39,610 nucleotides of DNA from a virus. The stretch covers positions 1-39,610 of the IMG/VR virus record IMGVR_UViG_3300037346_000270. One strand, written 5' to 3'. The position numbers were made by a program, and so were the translations under genes. The notes below the pieces were generated by a model. That model saw only the letters and a program-made list of their open reading frames with translations, did no database searches and had not been told where the DNA came from. Below are positions 1 to 9,131 of this stretch, piece after piece; position 1 is the first letter of the stretch, and each line of letters opens with the position of its first letter.

Positions 1-127
1 GAGCTGCTTAAAGGCCTTGCTCGATATGGCGTGACAGACATGCCGGTTAAGCAAGGCTATCAGCCAACCACTCAAGGCAGGCTGGACAAGTGCATTTACT
101 TTTGGGCGCTACCCGACATTCCAGAAG
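1..127. repeat. Terminal direct repeat, copy 1 (circle junction)
   Basis: Bases 1-127 are identical to 39484-39610. The neck-protein reading frame and the ORF order continue across the junction, so this is the overlap of a circular or circularly permuted genome rather than two biological copies. The non-redundant length is 39,483 bp. A 127-base exact overlap is also the size left by assemblers using a 127-mer, so it does not by itself define physical ends. Confidence 0.95.
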
Positions 128-498
128 GCTGGCAGTACCGCAAGCACAAGGCGGACGAGGCTGGCCAGATCAGCACGACCGAAACTCAGATCATCGCAAC
201 TAGCTATCAGATGGGCGCTCTCATTCCGGACGACCCAAACGATGCAGACCAGAAGACAGCCAAGGACATTACCGTCTTGGCGCGCATGGTTGTTCAGTCC
301 CAACCATTCGTCATAGCCATGACCAAGGCCGGGCTTGGCGTCAGGCGGCCCAGCGAAGTGCGCAATCCGCAGTTCGTGAACGATCAAGACCAATACGAGT
401 TCCAGCCTTCGTTTGACTTTACCGTGACCCATAAGCAGGTCATAATCCAATTAACTGACTCTATCGAATCGGTAGAGTTTAATATACACAGGGTATGA
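1..498 (+). CDS. Neck/tail terminator protein (gp12-like), 3' part
   Basis: This is the 3' part of a gene whose ATG lies at 39448 at the far end of the window; base 1 is a codon boundary, and the closed gene encodes 177 aa. The C-terminal half (GVRRPSEVRNP, then FQPSFDFTVTH) resembles the myophage neck terminator family (LIC_12616/gp12-like), which caps the sheath and tube and meets the head connector. Its place directly before the tail sheath gene fits. The family call rests on remembered sequence features. Confidence 0.75.
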   Translation, partial: ELLKGLARYGVTDMPVKQGYQPTTQGRLDKCIYFWALPDIPEGWQYRKHKADEAGQISTTETQIIATSYQMGALIPDDPNDADQKTAKDITVLARMVVQSQPFVIAMTKAGLGVRRPSEVRNPQFVNDQDQYEFQPSFDFTVTHKQVIIQLTDSIESVEFNIHRV

Positions 499-507
499 GG
501 CGCAGAA

Positions 508-2010
508 ATGCCAATCAAAAGCACTCTCTATGTGAAGATCACAAGTGGCGTTATCGGCGCTTCCTCTGTTAAAACCCAGGAACTGACGGGGCGTCGGTTC
601 ACCACCAACCCTCTCGTACCTGTAGGCCAGATCGTTACTGTTCTGCCTGGCGGCGCTACCGACTACTTCGGCGCTGGCACAGACGAAGCTCGGTTCGCAT
701 CCCAGTACTTCAGCTACATCTCTCCTGCCCCAGCGTCTCAGGCGAACAATCTGCAGTTCGCGGCGTACAGCCCGACAGCACGAACGCCTACGATCTTCGG
801 TTCCAAGCTGACCTCGACCCTGGCTCAGTTCAAGGCTGTCACCAATGGCTCGCTCTCCATTCAGCTTGGTGACAGCGTTGCCAGCCTGACAGGCGTAGAC
901 CTGTCGTCTGCCACCAGCTTCGCGGATGTGGCCTCTACCATTCAGACTGCGATTCGTCTTCAGTCTGGCCCGCAATACGCAGCTGCAACCGTTTCGTTCA
1001 ATGCCGTCAAAAACGAATTCACCGTAACCGGCTCTGTTGCTCAGCCTGGCGCCGCGAAGTTTATCCCTGTTGCTGGCGGCACAGACGTTGGCGCACTGAT
1101 GGGCCTTGGTGGTGTTGGCGCCGTTGAATCCCCTGGCTCCGCTGCACAAACTCCGCTTGAGGCTTTCGTGGCGGCAGAACAAATCACCGACTCGTTTGGT
1201 AGCGCATCCTTCGCCGATGAATTGACGCTTGAGCAGGCGATTGATTTGGCGAACTACGTTGCCGAGCAGAACATCAAGTATCAGATCTATTTCAGCGTTA
1301 ACCGCTCTGATTATGAGTCCTATTCGGCGGCGCTGATCGGAACGCCATCAGTCGGCCTTATCCTGAATGAAACCCTTGGCGAGTGGAAAGAGTCCCTGCC
1401 GATGGCGATCATGGCCGCGACGGATTACCAGCGCCGAAACGCGACCATCAACTACATGTTCCGACAGTCCGCGCTGTCGTATGACGTGACCGACACCGCC
1501 GAAGCAATCGCCCTGAACGATGCTCGCGTCAACTACTACGGCAACACTGCAGTAGCCGGTCAGACCATCCTGTTCTTCCAGCGCGGCTTCTTGATGGGTG
1601 GCGTCACGGCTCCTTTGGACATGAACGTTCACGCTAACGAGCAATGGCTTAAGGCTGCCGCTGCCGCCGCCCTGTTGAGCATGCAACTGGCCCTGAACAA
1701 GATCCCGGCGAACGATGACGGTCGCGGTTACATCCTTGTCCAACTTGCCGACTTGATCGCCCAGGCCAAGCTCAATGGCACCATCAGCGTAGGCAAGACC
1801 CTGACAACTCTTCAGAAGGTCGCCATCACGCAGCTGACCGGCGATAGCGATGCATGGCAGGCGGTGCAAACCAACGGCGTTTGGTATGACGTAGTAATCG
1901 TTCCAGTGGTTCAGACCTCTGGTGTTACCGAGTACGTCGCCAAGTACACCATCGCGTACAGTAAGAACGATGTCGTCCGCACCATCGAAGGCTCTCACAA
2001 CCTGGTTTAA
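508..2010 (+). CDS. Contractile tail sheath protein (DUF3383 family)
   Basis: This 500-aa protein has the DUF3383 look: a beta-rich N-terminus with TGRRFTTNPLVPVGQ, a central part with YFSVNRSDYES, and a C-terminal segment with YTIAYSKNDVVRTIEGSH. DUF3383 proteins form the outer contractile sheath of small myophages. The ATG at 508 follows a GAGG ribosome site and lies 10 bp after the neck gene. The next gene is a tube-like protein, the usual sheath-tube order. This gene is the main reason to call the phage a myovirus. Confidence 0.88.
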   Translation: MPIKSTLYVKITSGVIGASSVKTQELTGRRFTTNPLVPVGQIVTVLPGGATDYFGAGTDEARFASQYFSYISPAPASQANNLQFAAYSPTARTPTIFGSKLTSTLAQFKAVTNGSLSIQLGDSVASLTGVDLSSATSFADVASTIQTAIRLQSGPQYAAATVSFNAVKNEFTVTGSVAQPGAAKFIPVAGGTDVGALMGLGGVGAVESPGSAAQTPLEAFVAAEQITDSFGSASFADELTLEQAIDLANYVAEQNIKYQIYFSVNRSDYESYSAALIGTPSVGLILNETLGEWKESLPMAIMAATDYQRRNATINYMFRQSALSYDVTDTAEAIALNDARVNYYGNTAVAGQTILFFQRGFLMGGVTAPLDMNVHANEQWLKAAAAAALLSMQLALNKIPANDDGRGYILVQLADLIAQAKLNGTISVGKTLTTLQKVAITQLTGDSDAWQAVQTNGVWYDVVIVPVVQTSGVTEYVAKYTIAYSKNDVVRTIEGSHNLV

Positions 2011-2034
2011 CCAGACCAAATAGGAATCAAGACA

Positions 2035-2499
2035 ATGCCTTATGACGTTTCCGGTACTGGTTTTAGCCTTACCATCAAGTTCAGCGTGACCTTTCCGCAA
2101 GGCATCCAGGTCACTGCCTTTGCGGATGATGCGGATCCATGGGACGCACCCGCTCTGGATATCGCAACTCCGTCAATGAACGTGAATGGCGACCTTATCT
2201 CGTTCTCTGCACCGCAAGCGCTGACCCGCACCATCAACGTGATCCCGGGCAGCGAAGACGACAACAATCTGTCTATCGCGTTTGAAGCTAACCGCGTAGG
2301 CAAGGGCAAGCGCTCAGCACGCGATGTCGTAACCATCGTGGCCAACTGGCCTGATGGCTCTACCGAGACCCTGAGCAACGGCAAGATGACTAACGGCATG
2401 TCGGGCAAGTCCCTGGCCTCTGCTGGCCGCATCAAGTCCCGGTCTTATGCCTTCGCATTCCAAGACTACGCGGCAACCAACGCGACACAAACTCAATAA
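2035..2499 (+). CDS. Tail tube protein (DUF3277-like)
   Basis: A 154-aa protein placed between the sheath and the tail assembly chaperones, where the inner tube protein always sits. The middle (ALTRTINVIPGSEDD, then GKRSARDVVTI) and the beta-rich composition match the DUF3277 type of phage structural protein, thought to form the rigid tube through which DNA passes. No other tube candidate exists in the window. Confidence 0.78.
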   Translation: MPYDVSGTGFSLTIKFSVTFPQGIQVTAFADDADPWDAPALDIATPSMNVNGDLISFSAPQALTRTINVIPGSEDDNNLSIAFEANRVGKGKRSARDVVTIVANWPDGSTETLSNGKMTNGMSGKSLASAGRIKSRSYAFAFQDYAATNATQTQ

Positions 2500-2508
2500 G
2501 GGGGAAAC

Positions 2509-2973
2509 ATGGCAGAGCTACTTGATCCAACTGAACTGGTTTTGACGGGCAAGGACGGGGTTGAGCGAACTTACATCCTGTCAGTTCTGCCATACCCTGT
2601 AGGCCGAAAGGTTGCCGCGCTCTATCCAACGGCAAACCTTCCAAAGATGGGCGACTATAACGTCTCTCAGGAGGTCATGCAGGATCTGTTCAAGTTCATC
2701 GCTGTACGCAACGAGGGCGCGGATGACTTGCGCCTGACGACTATGGCCTTGATCACCAACCACGTCCCTGACGCAATGACCGGCCTTAAGTTGGAGGCTG
2801 CCATGCTGGCCAAGAACTTCGATTTTTTCGGACAAGGCGGGTTCTCCGAATTCCTCAAGCGCTTTTTGGAGACGCGCCTACCTGCAATCATCCAAACGCT
2901 GACCCCGTTGCTGCCGCCATCACTGGTAGCGGACGTTGCAGCTGGGTGGAACTCCGCGAAAAAATCGGACTAG
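2509..2973 (+). CDS. Tail assembly chaperone, zero-frame product
   Basis: This 154-aa protein has a GGGG-type ribosome site just before the ATG. It lies between tube and tape measure, the fixed position of the lambda G/GT-type chaperones that coat the tape measure during tail assembly. The zero frame ends NSAKKSD then TAG. The codons GCG AAA AAA TCG at 2956-2967 form a G_AAA_AAA slip site, and a well-formed coding frame continues in -1 to 3059, so a second longer product is likely. Confidence 0.8.
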   Translation: MAELLDPTELVLTGKDGVERTYILSVLPYPVGRKVAALYPTANLPKMGDYNVSQEVMQDLFKFIAVRNEGADDLRLTTMALITNHVPDAMTGLKLEAAMLAKNFDFFGQGGFSEFLKRFLETRLPAIIQTLTPLLPPSLVADVAAGWNSAKKSD

Positions 2974-3059
2974 AAGAAGCGCTCGACATTTGGGAATCAA
3001 TCTCAGTCGAGCGAATCAACGAGGCCTACGCAGCAAAGCACGCTCAAAAGAAGAAATAA
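2946..3059 (+). CDS. Tail assembly chaperone, -1 frameshift extension
   Basis: The -1 frame over this interval is open to TAA at 3057 and reads like a real protein after the slip: IGLEEALDIWES, then SVERINEAYAAKHAQKKK. A -1 slip at G_AAA_AAA (2958-2964) would join it to the preceding 152 residues and give a 183-aa fusion that ends 9 bases before the tape measure ATG. A GTG at 2946 could in principle start it alone, but no clear ribosome site precedes that GTG. The frameshifted G-GT arrangement is widely conserved in tailed phages, and I favour it. Confidence 0.75.
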   Translation: MELREKIGLEEALDIWESISVERINEAYAAKHAQKKK

Positions 3060-3068
3060 GGAATCAAA

Positions 3069-4697
3069 ATGGCGCTTCTCGATACCCTCTTGCTGGTCTT
3101 CAAAGCGGATACCAGCCAGGCGGATGCTGGTCTTGATAGCGCCCGCAAGAAGTCTGACGAGCTTGTTGACTCACTCCGCAATACGGATGCAGTCGCCGCA
3201 AAGACCGGGGCGTCTCTTAAGGCTATGGCCGCAGGAGCCCTTGGTGGTCTTGCTGCGGCATTCAGCTTAGGGGCTGCCATTTCGGGTGCGTTCGCACGGG
3301 CCGATAACATCCGGGCCATTGAGCAGACCTCTGATGCAATCGGTGCGGCCATTGAAAACGTGGACGCATTTGGCAAGGCGGCCGAGGCTATGGGTGGTGA
3401 CGCCCAGGGTGCTCGAGACTCGCTTACGGATATGGCCGAGAAGATGGGCGAGGCTATGTCTGACGTTGAGTCGGGCGCGGCCAAGGCTTTCAAGTCTCTC
3501 GGTATCAGCCTAAAGAGTGCAGACGGAAGCACAAAGGACGCCATCAGCGGTATGCTTGATCTGGCCAGCGCGGTTGAAGGCCTTGATCGAAGTGCAGCAG
3601 TCTTCAAAATCAAAGAGCTTGGCATCACTGACAACCGAACAGTTGAGATGATCCTCAAGGGTCGTCAAGAACTTGAGCGGATGCTGCGCGTTCAGAAAGA
3701 GCAGGGAGTGGTTACCAAGGAGGCGGCCGAGAATGCTCGCAAGCTTACCGAGGCTACAGACGCCCTAAAAAACTCAATGTCGAATGCCGGCAATAGTTTT
3801 CTTGACTCCATGATCCCAGCGCTTACCAAGGTCATTGAGTGGCTTGCCAAGGGCGCAGCATGGATGAACGATAACAAGGATTTCGTGATTGGATTCTTTG
3901 GGGCGATTTCTGCTGCTGTTGTGACCTATTACCTACCGGCAATGATAAGCGCCGCAACAGCAACAATTGCCGCAACCTGGCCATTCATTGCCATAGCCGC
4001 AGCCATCGCAGGCGCGGCAGCTGCCTTTGCTATAATTTATGACGATGTAGTTAACTTCGTCGCGGGGAACGACTCTTTCATTGGTCAGATATCGGAAAAA
4101 TATCCGATAGTGGGCGAGACAGTCCTTTGGTTGATAGGTGCGTTCAAGCAGCTATTTGACATGCTCATCATAGGCGCTCAGCAGATAGGCGACTTCGTAG
4201 CTGCCGGGTTCCAGCAGGTGATCGCCGGCATCAAGGCTGCAATTGATTACCTGATCGAAGCCTATGGCGCCATTCAAGGGTTCGTCGATAACTCCCTGTC
4301 TGCATTCCAGTCCATGGCAGATGGTATTTCGGCCATCTTCTCGTTCATCGTAGATACCGTTAAAAGCTCGATGTCTTTCGTTACGGCCGGCATCGATAAG
4401 ATCAAGTCAGGTGTAAGCGGTGTTGCTGGATTCTTTGGATTTGGCGACTCTGGCGAGGCCATGGGTGCCGCTAACAAGCAGATCTCTTCCGCGTCATCAG
4501 CTCCATCAAACGGCGTGACGAGCAGCGCTATCAGCAACTCGGCGCGTAACAGCAGCGAGCAGAATATTCAGATCGGACAGGTCACGGTTCAGACCAATGC
4601 AACGGATGCGCAGGGCATGGCATCAGGAGCTAAATCCGAGCTACAGAACCAGCTAAAAAACCTTGAGCACGAATCAGCGACGGGGGTTGCGCGATGA
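3069..4697 (+). CDS. Tail tape measure protein
   Basis: A 542-aa protein, long, Ala/Gly-rich and helical. The N-terminus (LLVFKADTSQADAGLDSARKK) is typical of tape measure proteins. A long coiled-coil region follows, and a hydrophobic segment lies at about residues 275-325 (VIGFFGAISAAVVTYYLP, then AIAAAIAGAAAAFAII). Tape measures fix tail length at roughly 1.5 angstrom per residue, which would suggest a short tail of about 80 nm. Position after the chaperones and before the baseplate genes confirms the call. Its end overlaps the next gene by 4 bp. Confidence 0.9.
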   Translation: MALLDTLLLVFKADTSQADAGLDSARKKSDELVDSLRNTDAVAAKTGASLKAMAAGALGGLAAAFSLGAAISGAFARADNIRAIEQTSDAIGAAIENVDAFGKAAEAMGGDAQGARDSLTDMAEKMGEAMSDVESGAAKAFKSLGISLKSADGSTKDAISGMLDLASAVEGLDRSAAVFKIKELGITDNRTVEMILKGRQELERMLRVQKEQGVVTKEAAENARKLTEATDALKNSMSNAGNSFLDSMIPALTKVIEWLAKGAAWMNDNKDFVIGFFGAISAAVVTYYLPAMISAATATIAATWPFIAIAAAIAGAAAAFAIIYDDVVNFVAGNDSFIGQISEKYPIVGETVLWLIGAFKQLFDMLIIGAQQIGDFVAAGFQQVIAGIKAAIDYLIEAYGAIQGFVDNSLSAFQSMADGISAIFSFIVDTVKSSMSFVTAGIDKIKSGVSGVAGFFGFGDSGEAMGAANKQISSASSAPSNGVTSSAISNSARNSSEQNIQIGQVTVQTNATDAQGMASGAKSELQNQLKNLEHESATGVAR

Positions 4698-5227
4698 CCG
4701 TATTAAGCTCGACCCAGGATCTTGTCTGCATATTGGACAACGAGAACTTCCAGCAGCTTTTCACGACGGCCAGTCCAATGCGCATGTCCGTGCGCGAGGC
4801 GAAGAGAACTACAAAGTATGAGGTCGAGGACGGCACGACTCGCAGCGACCATGTGGTTATTGAGCAGGTCGAGATCGCGATTGACTTCATCATCGAGGAT
4901 GAGTTTGCGCGAGATTGCTACCAGCAGATTCGCCAAGCGTGGTCGGACAATCGCCTCGTGTCAGTTCAAGGAAAGGTGAGCAGCTACCCGAACATGCTCA
5001 TCACGGAAATGCCTCACGATGAATCGCCAGAGTACGGCATGGGCATCGCAATGCCTATCAGGCTGGTTGAGTGGCGATCTGTTGAGCCTCAGTACGGCGC
5101 CCTTCCTCCGAGCAAGGTCAAGAATCAAAAGCAAACTAGCACCGCAAAGAAGGGCCAGAAGCAAACAACCGAAGCTAACGCCCCGACTAAGAGAAAGGCA
5201 AGTATCGCCTATAGGATATTCAACTGA
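4694..5227 (+). CDS. Dit-like baseplate protein
   Basis: This 177-aa protein begins the baseplate block and overlaps the tape measure stop as ATGA. The segment with DHVVIEQVEIAIDFIIEDE at about residues 52-71 followed by a charged turn matches the N-terminal domain called Dit-like phage tail protein. The C-terminus is a basic, low-complexity Lys/Gln/Thr tail. Such proteins link the last tube ring to the hub. The call comes from position plus remembered family pattern. Confidence 0.65.
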   Translation: MTVLSSTQDLVCILDNENFQQLFTTASPMRMSVREAKRTTKYEVEDGTTRSDHVVIEQVEIAIDFIIEDEFARDCYQQIRQAWSDNRLVSVQGKVSSYPNMLITEMPHDESPEYGMGIAMPIRLVEWRSVEPQYGALPPSKVKNQKQTSTAKKGQKQTTEANAPTKRKASIAYRIFN

Positions 5228-5619
5228 TGCGGATTATTGACATTGACCCGATACCAAATCAGGAATTCAGCGTAACTGTTGACGGGAACCGATGGGACTT
5301 CGTTATCAAGGAGGCGGTCAGCAGCATGATTTGCGATCTGTCGCTGAATGACGAGGTAATACTTTCTGGCGCCAGGATCGTTGCTGGAACGCCAATAATC
5401 CCGTACGAATATATGCGACGGCAGGGGAACTTCATAATTCTCACAGAAAATGAAGAGATCCCTTACTGGACTCAATTTGGGGTCAGCCAACAATTAATAT
5501 ATGCTAGCGTAGCAGAGCTTGATGATATTCCATCTGCCGATCTTGAGTGGAGTAGCACCATCTCTTACGCTAATAATGTAGTTATTATAAACTCGCTATC
5601 CATCGTATTAATAGGCTAA
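5227..5619 (+). CDS. Baseplate plug protein (Pam3 gp18-like)
   Basis: A 130-aa beta-rich protein with the pattern IPNQEFSVTVDG near the N-terminus and IIPYEYMRRQGNFIIL in the middle, as in the baseplate plug proteins of small myophages such as cyanophage Pam3 (gp18). These close the tube end near the hub. Base composition turns clearly AT-richer in the last third, anticipating the tailspike gene. The TAA overlaps the next ATG as TAATG. Confidence 0.62.
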   Translation: MRIIDIDPIPNQEFSVTVDGNRWDFVIKEAVSSMICDLSLNDEVILSGARIVAGTPIIPYEYMRRQGNFIILTENEEIPYWTQFGVSQQLIYASVAELDDIPSADLEWSSTISYANNVVIINSLSIVLIG

Positions 5620-7592
5620 TGAGCATGGAAATTAAAAGCTACTTCGCACAAGATGCCCAAGGCAATATAATGCCTAGTGCTGAATGTTATCTTTATGCGC
5701 CAGGCACGACTAGCCTTTCATCAGGTCTTGTTGATATTTCTGGTAAGCCGTTATCAAACCCATTCCAGGCCTCATCAATTGGAAAGGTTCAGTTCGGCGC
5801 CCCAAATGGTATTTACGACCTTCGTATTAAAAAGGGGACAAGGGATCAAACAATTCGAATTCAGTGCGCCGATATTCTTCAAGCTATAAATGAGACGGCT
5901 GCATTTCTCGGTGCCCATCCTTCGGCGCCAACTACTCGTAACGATGGAAGCCCGCTTCAACTTGCAGACCGATACCTAAATACGACCGACCAATTTGAGT
6001 ACATCTACAAAAGCACAGGATGGGTGGCAAACAATATTGACGCTCAGATTTTGGCTGAGTCTGATGGTGCCACGCTAATTGGAGCTACAATTGACGGGGT
6101 AGGCGGGACGGTACAAGAATCGATTGATGAGTTCGTAGACTTCAAGAAAAATCTACAAAACATCGATAACCCTGTAATGGGCTCGGCCATGCTTGGCAGG
6201 GGCTTGCAGGTTGTAGGGTCTGTTGCTGAAATTAGGCTTTTATCAAAAAACTCCCCATCTAAGTCTGCATTTTCCACGGGGTACTATGCTACAGGAGACG
6301 GCGGCGGTGGGTCTTATACGCTTGATGCTTCCGACACTACATCGGCAGATGACGGTGGATCGGTAATTGTTGCCTCTGACGGAGGGCGATGGAAGCTTCA
6401 ATTCACTCAGCGCACCCTAGATCTCAAGCAATTCGGAGCACAATATGGGACGGATAGCTCTGGTAAAATACAATCCGCCATTTCTGCAATGTGGAAGAAA
6501 TATGGCGGTGGTGTTGTAGGATTTTCCGGATCTCTTAGAACTGATAATCAGGTTTTACTTTATCCAAACGTTGAGTTGCGAGGTGCCGGACTCGATAACA
6601 GCACCATCGATACCTATGTTAATAACGCGCCAGCATTTTTGACTCATAGGCCAGAAGGTTACGTTCCGGGATCTTGCATCGGCGCGGGACTGGCTGAGTT
6701 CGGAATGGCTAACCGCGCGACTATTGGATACGGGCTAGACCTAAACACAGCAAGAAATTGTACCGTGCACCGCGTTTCCTTTGCGCTATATGAACAAGGG
6801 CTTTCATTCAACAGGACTGTTTCTTCAGCTGGCACCATCCCTAACGCCGGCGAGGCGTATTTCAATACCGTGACCCAGTGCGATTTTATTTCTTGCGGAC
6901 GTGCTCGGGCATTTTATGGCGCGGCAAATCGTAATACATTCAATACAAACACTATAAGGAACTGTCTTGTAGGAGAAGACTTCAGCGGCCAGTACAATAC
7001 TGCCGAGACAAACACATACATCAATGAGAACTGGGAAGGAACGCAGTACCCTTTCCTGTACAAAGAGCCAGAGTTTGAGCCCTTCATTTATACCCAGACA
7101 TATATTGGATGCACAGTAGAAAACCCTTCAAATAATTCATTCAGATGCTCTCTTTTTGATCCGGGACACCAAACAATAATCAATATGAGTGTTATTGGTG
7201 TTGTTGATATCATTTACCCAAACGCAGGCAAGCGTTCAAACTGGATTGGACGAGGCACAGGCGATCGTGTTGGCGATGCAAACTCAACCCTATCAGAGCC
7301 TGTAGAGTTTTGGGGCGGAATCATTTTGTCCGGTACGGCTTTGCGAGGAGTGACAACTTTAAACCAGACTTTCACTGTCGAGACAAACAGGTTTATTGAT
7401 ATACCTGTAACGGGAGCTGAAGCTGGAGACTTTGCGATAGTAACTCTTGTTGGCGGAACCGGGAACACCTCTATCATTTACCTGTCAGCTCCATTGGTAA
7501 GCGCAGGTTCTGTACGCGTTCTTGCGAAGAGCATTGACACAACTACCATATCTGGTTGCGATGTGTACGCTAACGTAATAAAAAGGAAGTGA
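5619..7592 (+). CDS. Tailspike, right-handed beta-helix type
   Basis: This 657-aa protein carries an N-terminal anchor domain (about residues 1-90; FAQDAQGNIMPSAECYLY and FGAPNGIYDLRI) common to many phage tailspikes, then a linker. From about residue 270 a long repetitive part resembles a pectate-lyase-like beta-helix (LDLKQFGAQYGTDSSG, then NTIRNC). Such spikes bind and often degrade surface polysaccharide. The gene is AT-richer than its neighbours, sits inside the baseplate operon and is followed at once by a strong terminator, all signs of an exchangeable host-range cassette. Catalytic residues cannot be assigned by eye. Confidence 0.8.
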   Translation: MSMEIKSYFAQDAQGNIMPSAECYLYAPGTTSLSSGLVDISGKPLSNPFQASSIGKVQFGAPNGIYDLRIKKGTRDQTIRIQCADILQAINETAAFLGAHPSAPTTRNDGSPLQLADRYLNTTDQFEYIYKSTGWVANNIDAQILAESDGATLIGATIDGVGGTVQESIDEFVDFKKNLQNIDNPVMGSAMLGRGLQVVGSVAEIRLLSKNSPSKSAFSTGYYATGDGGGGSYTLDASDTTSADDGGSVIVASDGGRWKLQFTQRTLDLKQFGAQYGTDSSGKIQSAISAMWKKYGGGVVGFSGSLRTDNQVLLYPNVELRGAGLDNSTIDTYVNNAPAFLTHRPEGYVPGSCIGAGLAEFGMANRATIGYGLDLNTARNCTVHRVSFALYEQGLSFNRTVSSAGTIPNAGEAYFNTVTQCDFISCGRARAFYGAANRNTFNTNTIRNCLVGEDFSGQYNTAETNTYINENWEGTQYPFLYKEPEFEPFIYTQTYIGCTVENPSNNSFRCSLFDPGHQTIINMSVIGVVDIIYPNAGKRSNWIGRGTGDRVGDANSTLSEPVEFWGGIILSGTALRGVTTLNQTFTVETNRFIDIPVTGAEAGDFAIVTLVGGTGNTSIIYLSAPLVSAGSVRVLAKSIDTTTISGCDVYANVIKRK

Positions 7593-7599
7593 TCTTTAT

Positions 7600-7623
7600 G
7601 CCCTGCTTCGGCAGGGCTTTTAA
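7600..7623 (+). terminator. Rho-independent terminator after tailspike
   Basis: A perfect 7-bp stem GCCCTGC/GCAGGGC closed by a TTCG tetraloop (7600-7617) is followed by TTTT. It begins 8 bases after the tailspike stop codon and lies inside the structural operon, just before the hub gene. Confidence 0.9.
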
Positions 7624-7635
7624 TTGGAGATGGAA

Positions 7636-8460
7636 ATGTCAGTCAAGCCAGATCTAAGGCGTATAAGATTCGGAATAGAAATTTCTGGACGGATAAACTG
7701 GTACGAAGGTCTGCGCGTTCGCGCTGGCGGGACCAAGTTCGCCAATGCGCAGCAGAACGAATGCACGCTTACGGTTAGCGGTCTTTCCATGTCTACCCGA
7801 GATCACCTGCTGACTGAGACAAGTCCGTTCAACAGCAACCGAACACCAAAGCGGCTGATAATCGAGGTCGGGCGGGTGAGCACTGCGCTATTCCGTATTT
7901 TCATCGGCGATATCGTGTCTGCCGAGCCTTCAGCGCCGCCTGATGTTGACGTGATCATAAAGGCCAAGACCCAATCGGCCCAAGCCGGCAATGTTGTTGC
8001 AATCGCTTCGGGGCCGATATCAAAGCTATCCGCCATCTCGCAGCGGGTGGCAGATGAGATCGGGCTTGGTCTCGACTTCCAGGCGCTGGACAAGAACATC
8101 TCAAATTTCTCTTACACCGGTGCAGCGCTGAAGATGGTCAATCTTCTTCAGGATTCCGGCGGAGTCCGAGCGTTTATCGATGATGAGACATTAATAGTTA
8201 AAAACTATGGTTCGGCCTTGTCCGGAAGGATTCGCATCCTTGGTGCGGAAACAGGAATGGTTGGGATACCAAAGGCCACCGAGAAAGGCCTCGACGTAAC
8301 CTTCTTGATTGATAGTGAATCACTATTAGGTGGTATGATTCGATTAGATAGCAAAATGAACAAATCGCTAAATGGTGACTATGTGATCGACCAACTGAAG
8401 TTTGATGTGGCCAGCCATGAAGATCCATTCTTCTACTCTGCGACGTGCTCTCAGGCATGA
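7636..8460 (+). CDS. Baseplate hub protein
   Basis: A 274-aa protein when started at the ATG at 7636, which has GGAGA five bases upstream; two in-frame upstream starts (7624, 7630) overlap that ribosome site and are less likely. It lies between plug and spike genes, where small myophages encode the gp27/gpD-like hub that carries the puncturing spike. The sequence (CTLTVSGLSMSTRDHLLTE, then RIFIGDIVSAEPSAPP) fits hub proteins. Its stop overlaps the spike start as ATGA. Confidence 0.68.
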   Translation: MSVKPDLRRIRFGIEISGRINWYEGLRVRAGGTKFANAQQNECTLTVSGLSMSTRDHLLTETSPFNSNRTPKRLIIEVGRVSTALFRIFIGDIVSAEPSAPPDVDVIIKAKTQSAQAGNVVAIASGPISKLSAISQRVADEIGLGLDFQALDKNISNFSYTGAALKMVNLLQDSGGVRAFIDDETLIVKNYGSALSGRIRILGAETGMVGIPKATEKGLDVTFLIDSESLLGGMIRLDSKMNKSLNGDYVIDQLKFDVASHEDPFFYSATCSQA

Positions 8461-9131
8461 GCGATAACAAGCCAAACACGGACGCGGCCAATGAAGGCTC
8501 GCTACCCGCGCAGCTTGACGCCGCGCTAAAGTCATTCTTCCTCAATCAGTTTGAGGGGATGCTGCCTGCTACCGTGGTCAGCTATAACGATCAGACGAAC
8601 CGGGCCGTGATTAAGCCGCTTGTTATGCTCGGAACTACCTCGGACGCCAAGGTGTCTCGCGCTCAGGTTTCAGGAATACCCGTCTATCGATTCGGCGGCG
8701 GCGGATTCTTCATGCGCTTCCCGATCAAGGCTGGCGACTTTGGATGGATAAAGGCTAACGACCGGGATATCTCTCTTGTGTTTCAGCGCGGAGGGCTTGA
8801 GGATTGGCCAAACACGGCCCGGATGCACAAGTTCAGCGACGCCATGTTCTTCCCTGACACCTTCAAGCAATGGGTGATTAGCGGCGAGAACGCAGACAAA
8901 GCCGTGTGGCAGACTATGGATGGTGAGACCTGCATATCCCTAGGGGCAGGCGAAATCAGGCACAAGGTTGGCGGAGTTAGTATTTCCGTAAGCGCTTCAG
9001 GCATTTCTCTTGTAAGTCCGCCTGGAACGCTAACCCACAACGGGATAAACATAGGCGATACTCATACGCACGTCGGCCCAACAACTTCGCCGCCAGGCCC
9101 GGTAAGTCCTACAGGAGCGCCAAACCCGTGA
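8457..9131 (+). CDS. Membrane-puncturing spike (Gp138 family)
   Basis: A 224-aa protein starting at the ATG at 8457, which overlaps the preceding stop; a GTG at 8445 is possible but less likely. An N-terminal OB-fold region (PATVVSYNDQTNRAVIKPLV) precedes a C-terminal beta part ending in GDTHTHVGPTTSPPG. Gp138/gpV-type spikes trimerise, and the HxH at the tip binds a metal ion that sharpens the needle; HTH is visible here. Position between hub and gp25-like genes agrees. Confidence 0.85.
   Translation: MSDNKPNTDAANEGSLPAQLDAALKSFFLNQFEGMLPATVVSYNDQTNRAVIKPLVMLGTTSDAKVSRAQVSGIPVYRFGGGGFFMRFPIKAGDFGWIKANDRDISLVFQRGGLEDWPNTARMHKFSDAMFFPDTFKQWVISGENADKAVWQTMDGETCISLGAGEIRHKVGGVSISVSASGISLVSPPGTLTHNGINIGDTHTHVGPTTSPPGPVSPTGAPNP

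Noticed and set aside
451-1182. Long minus-strand frame opposite the sheath gene
   Set aside because: Antisense to a confident gene, with low-complexity Cys/Arg-rich content typical of shadow frames.
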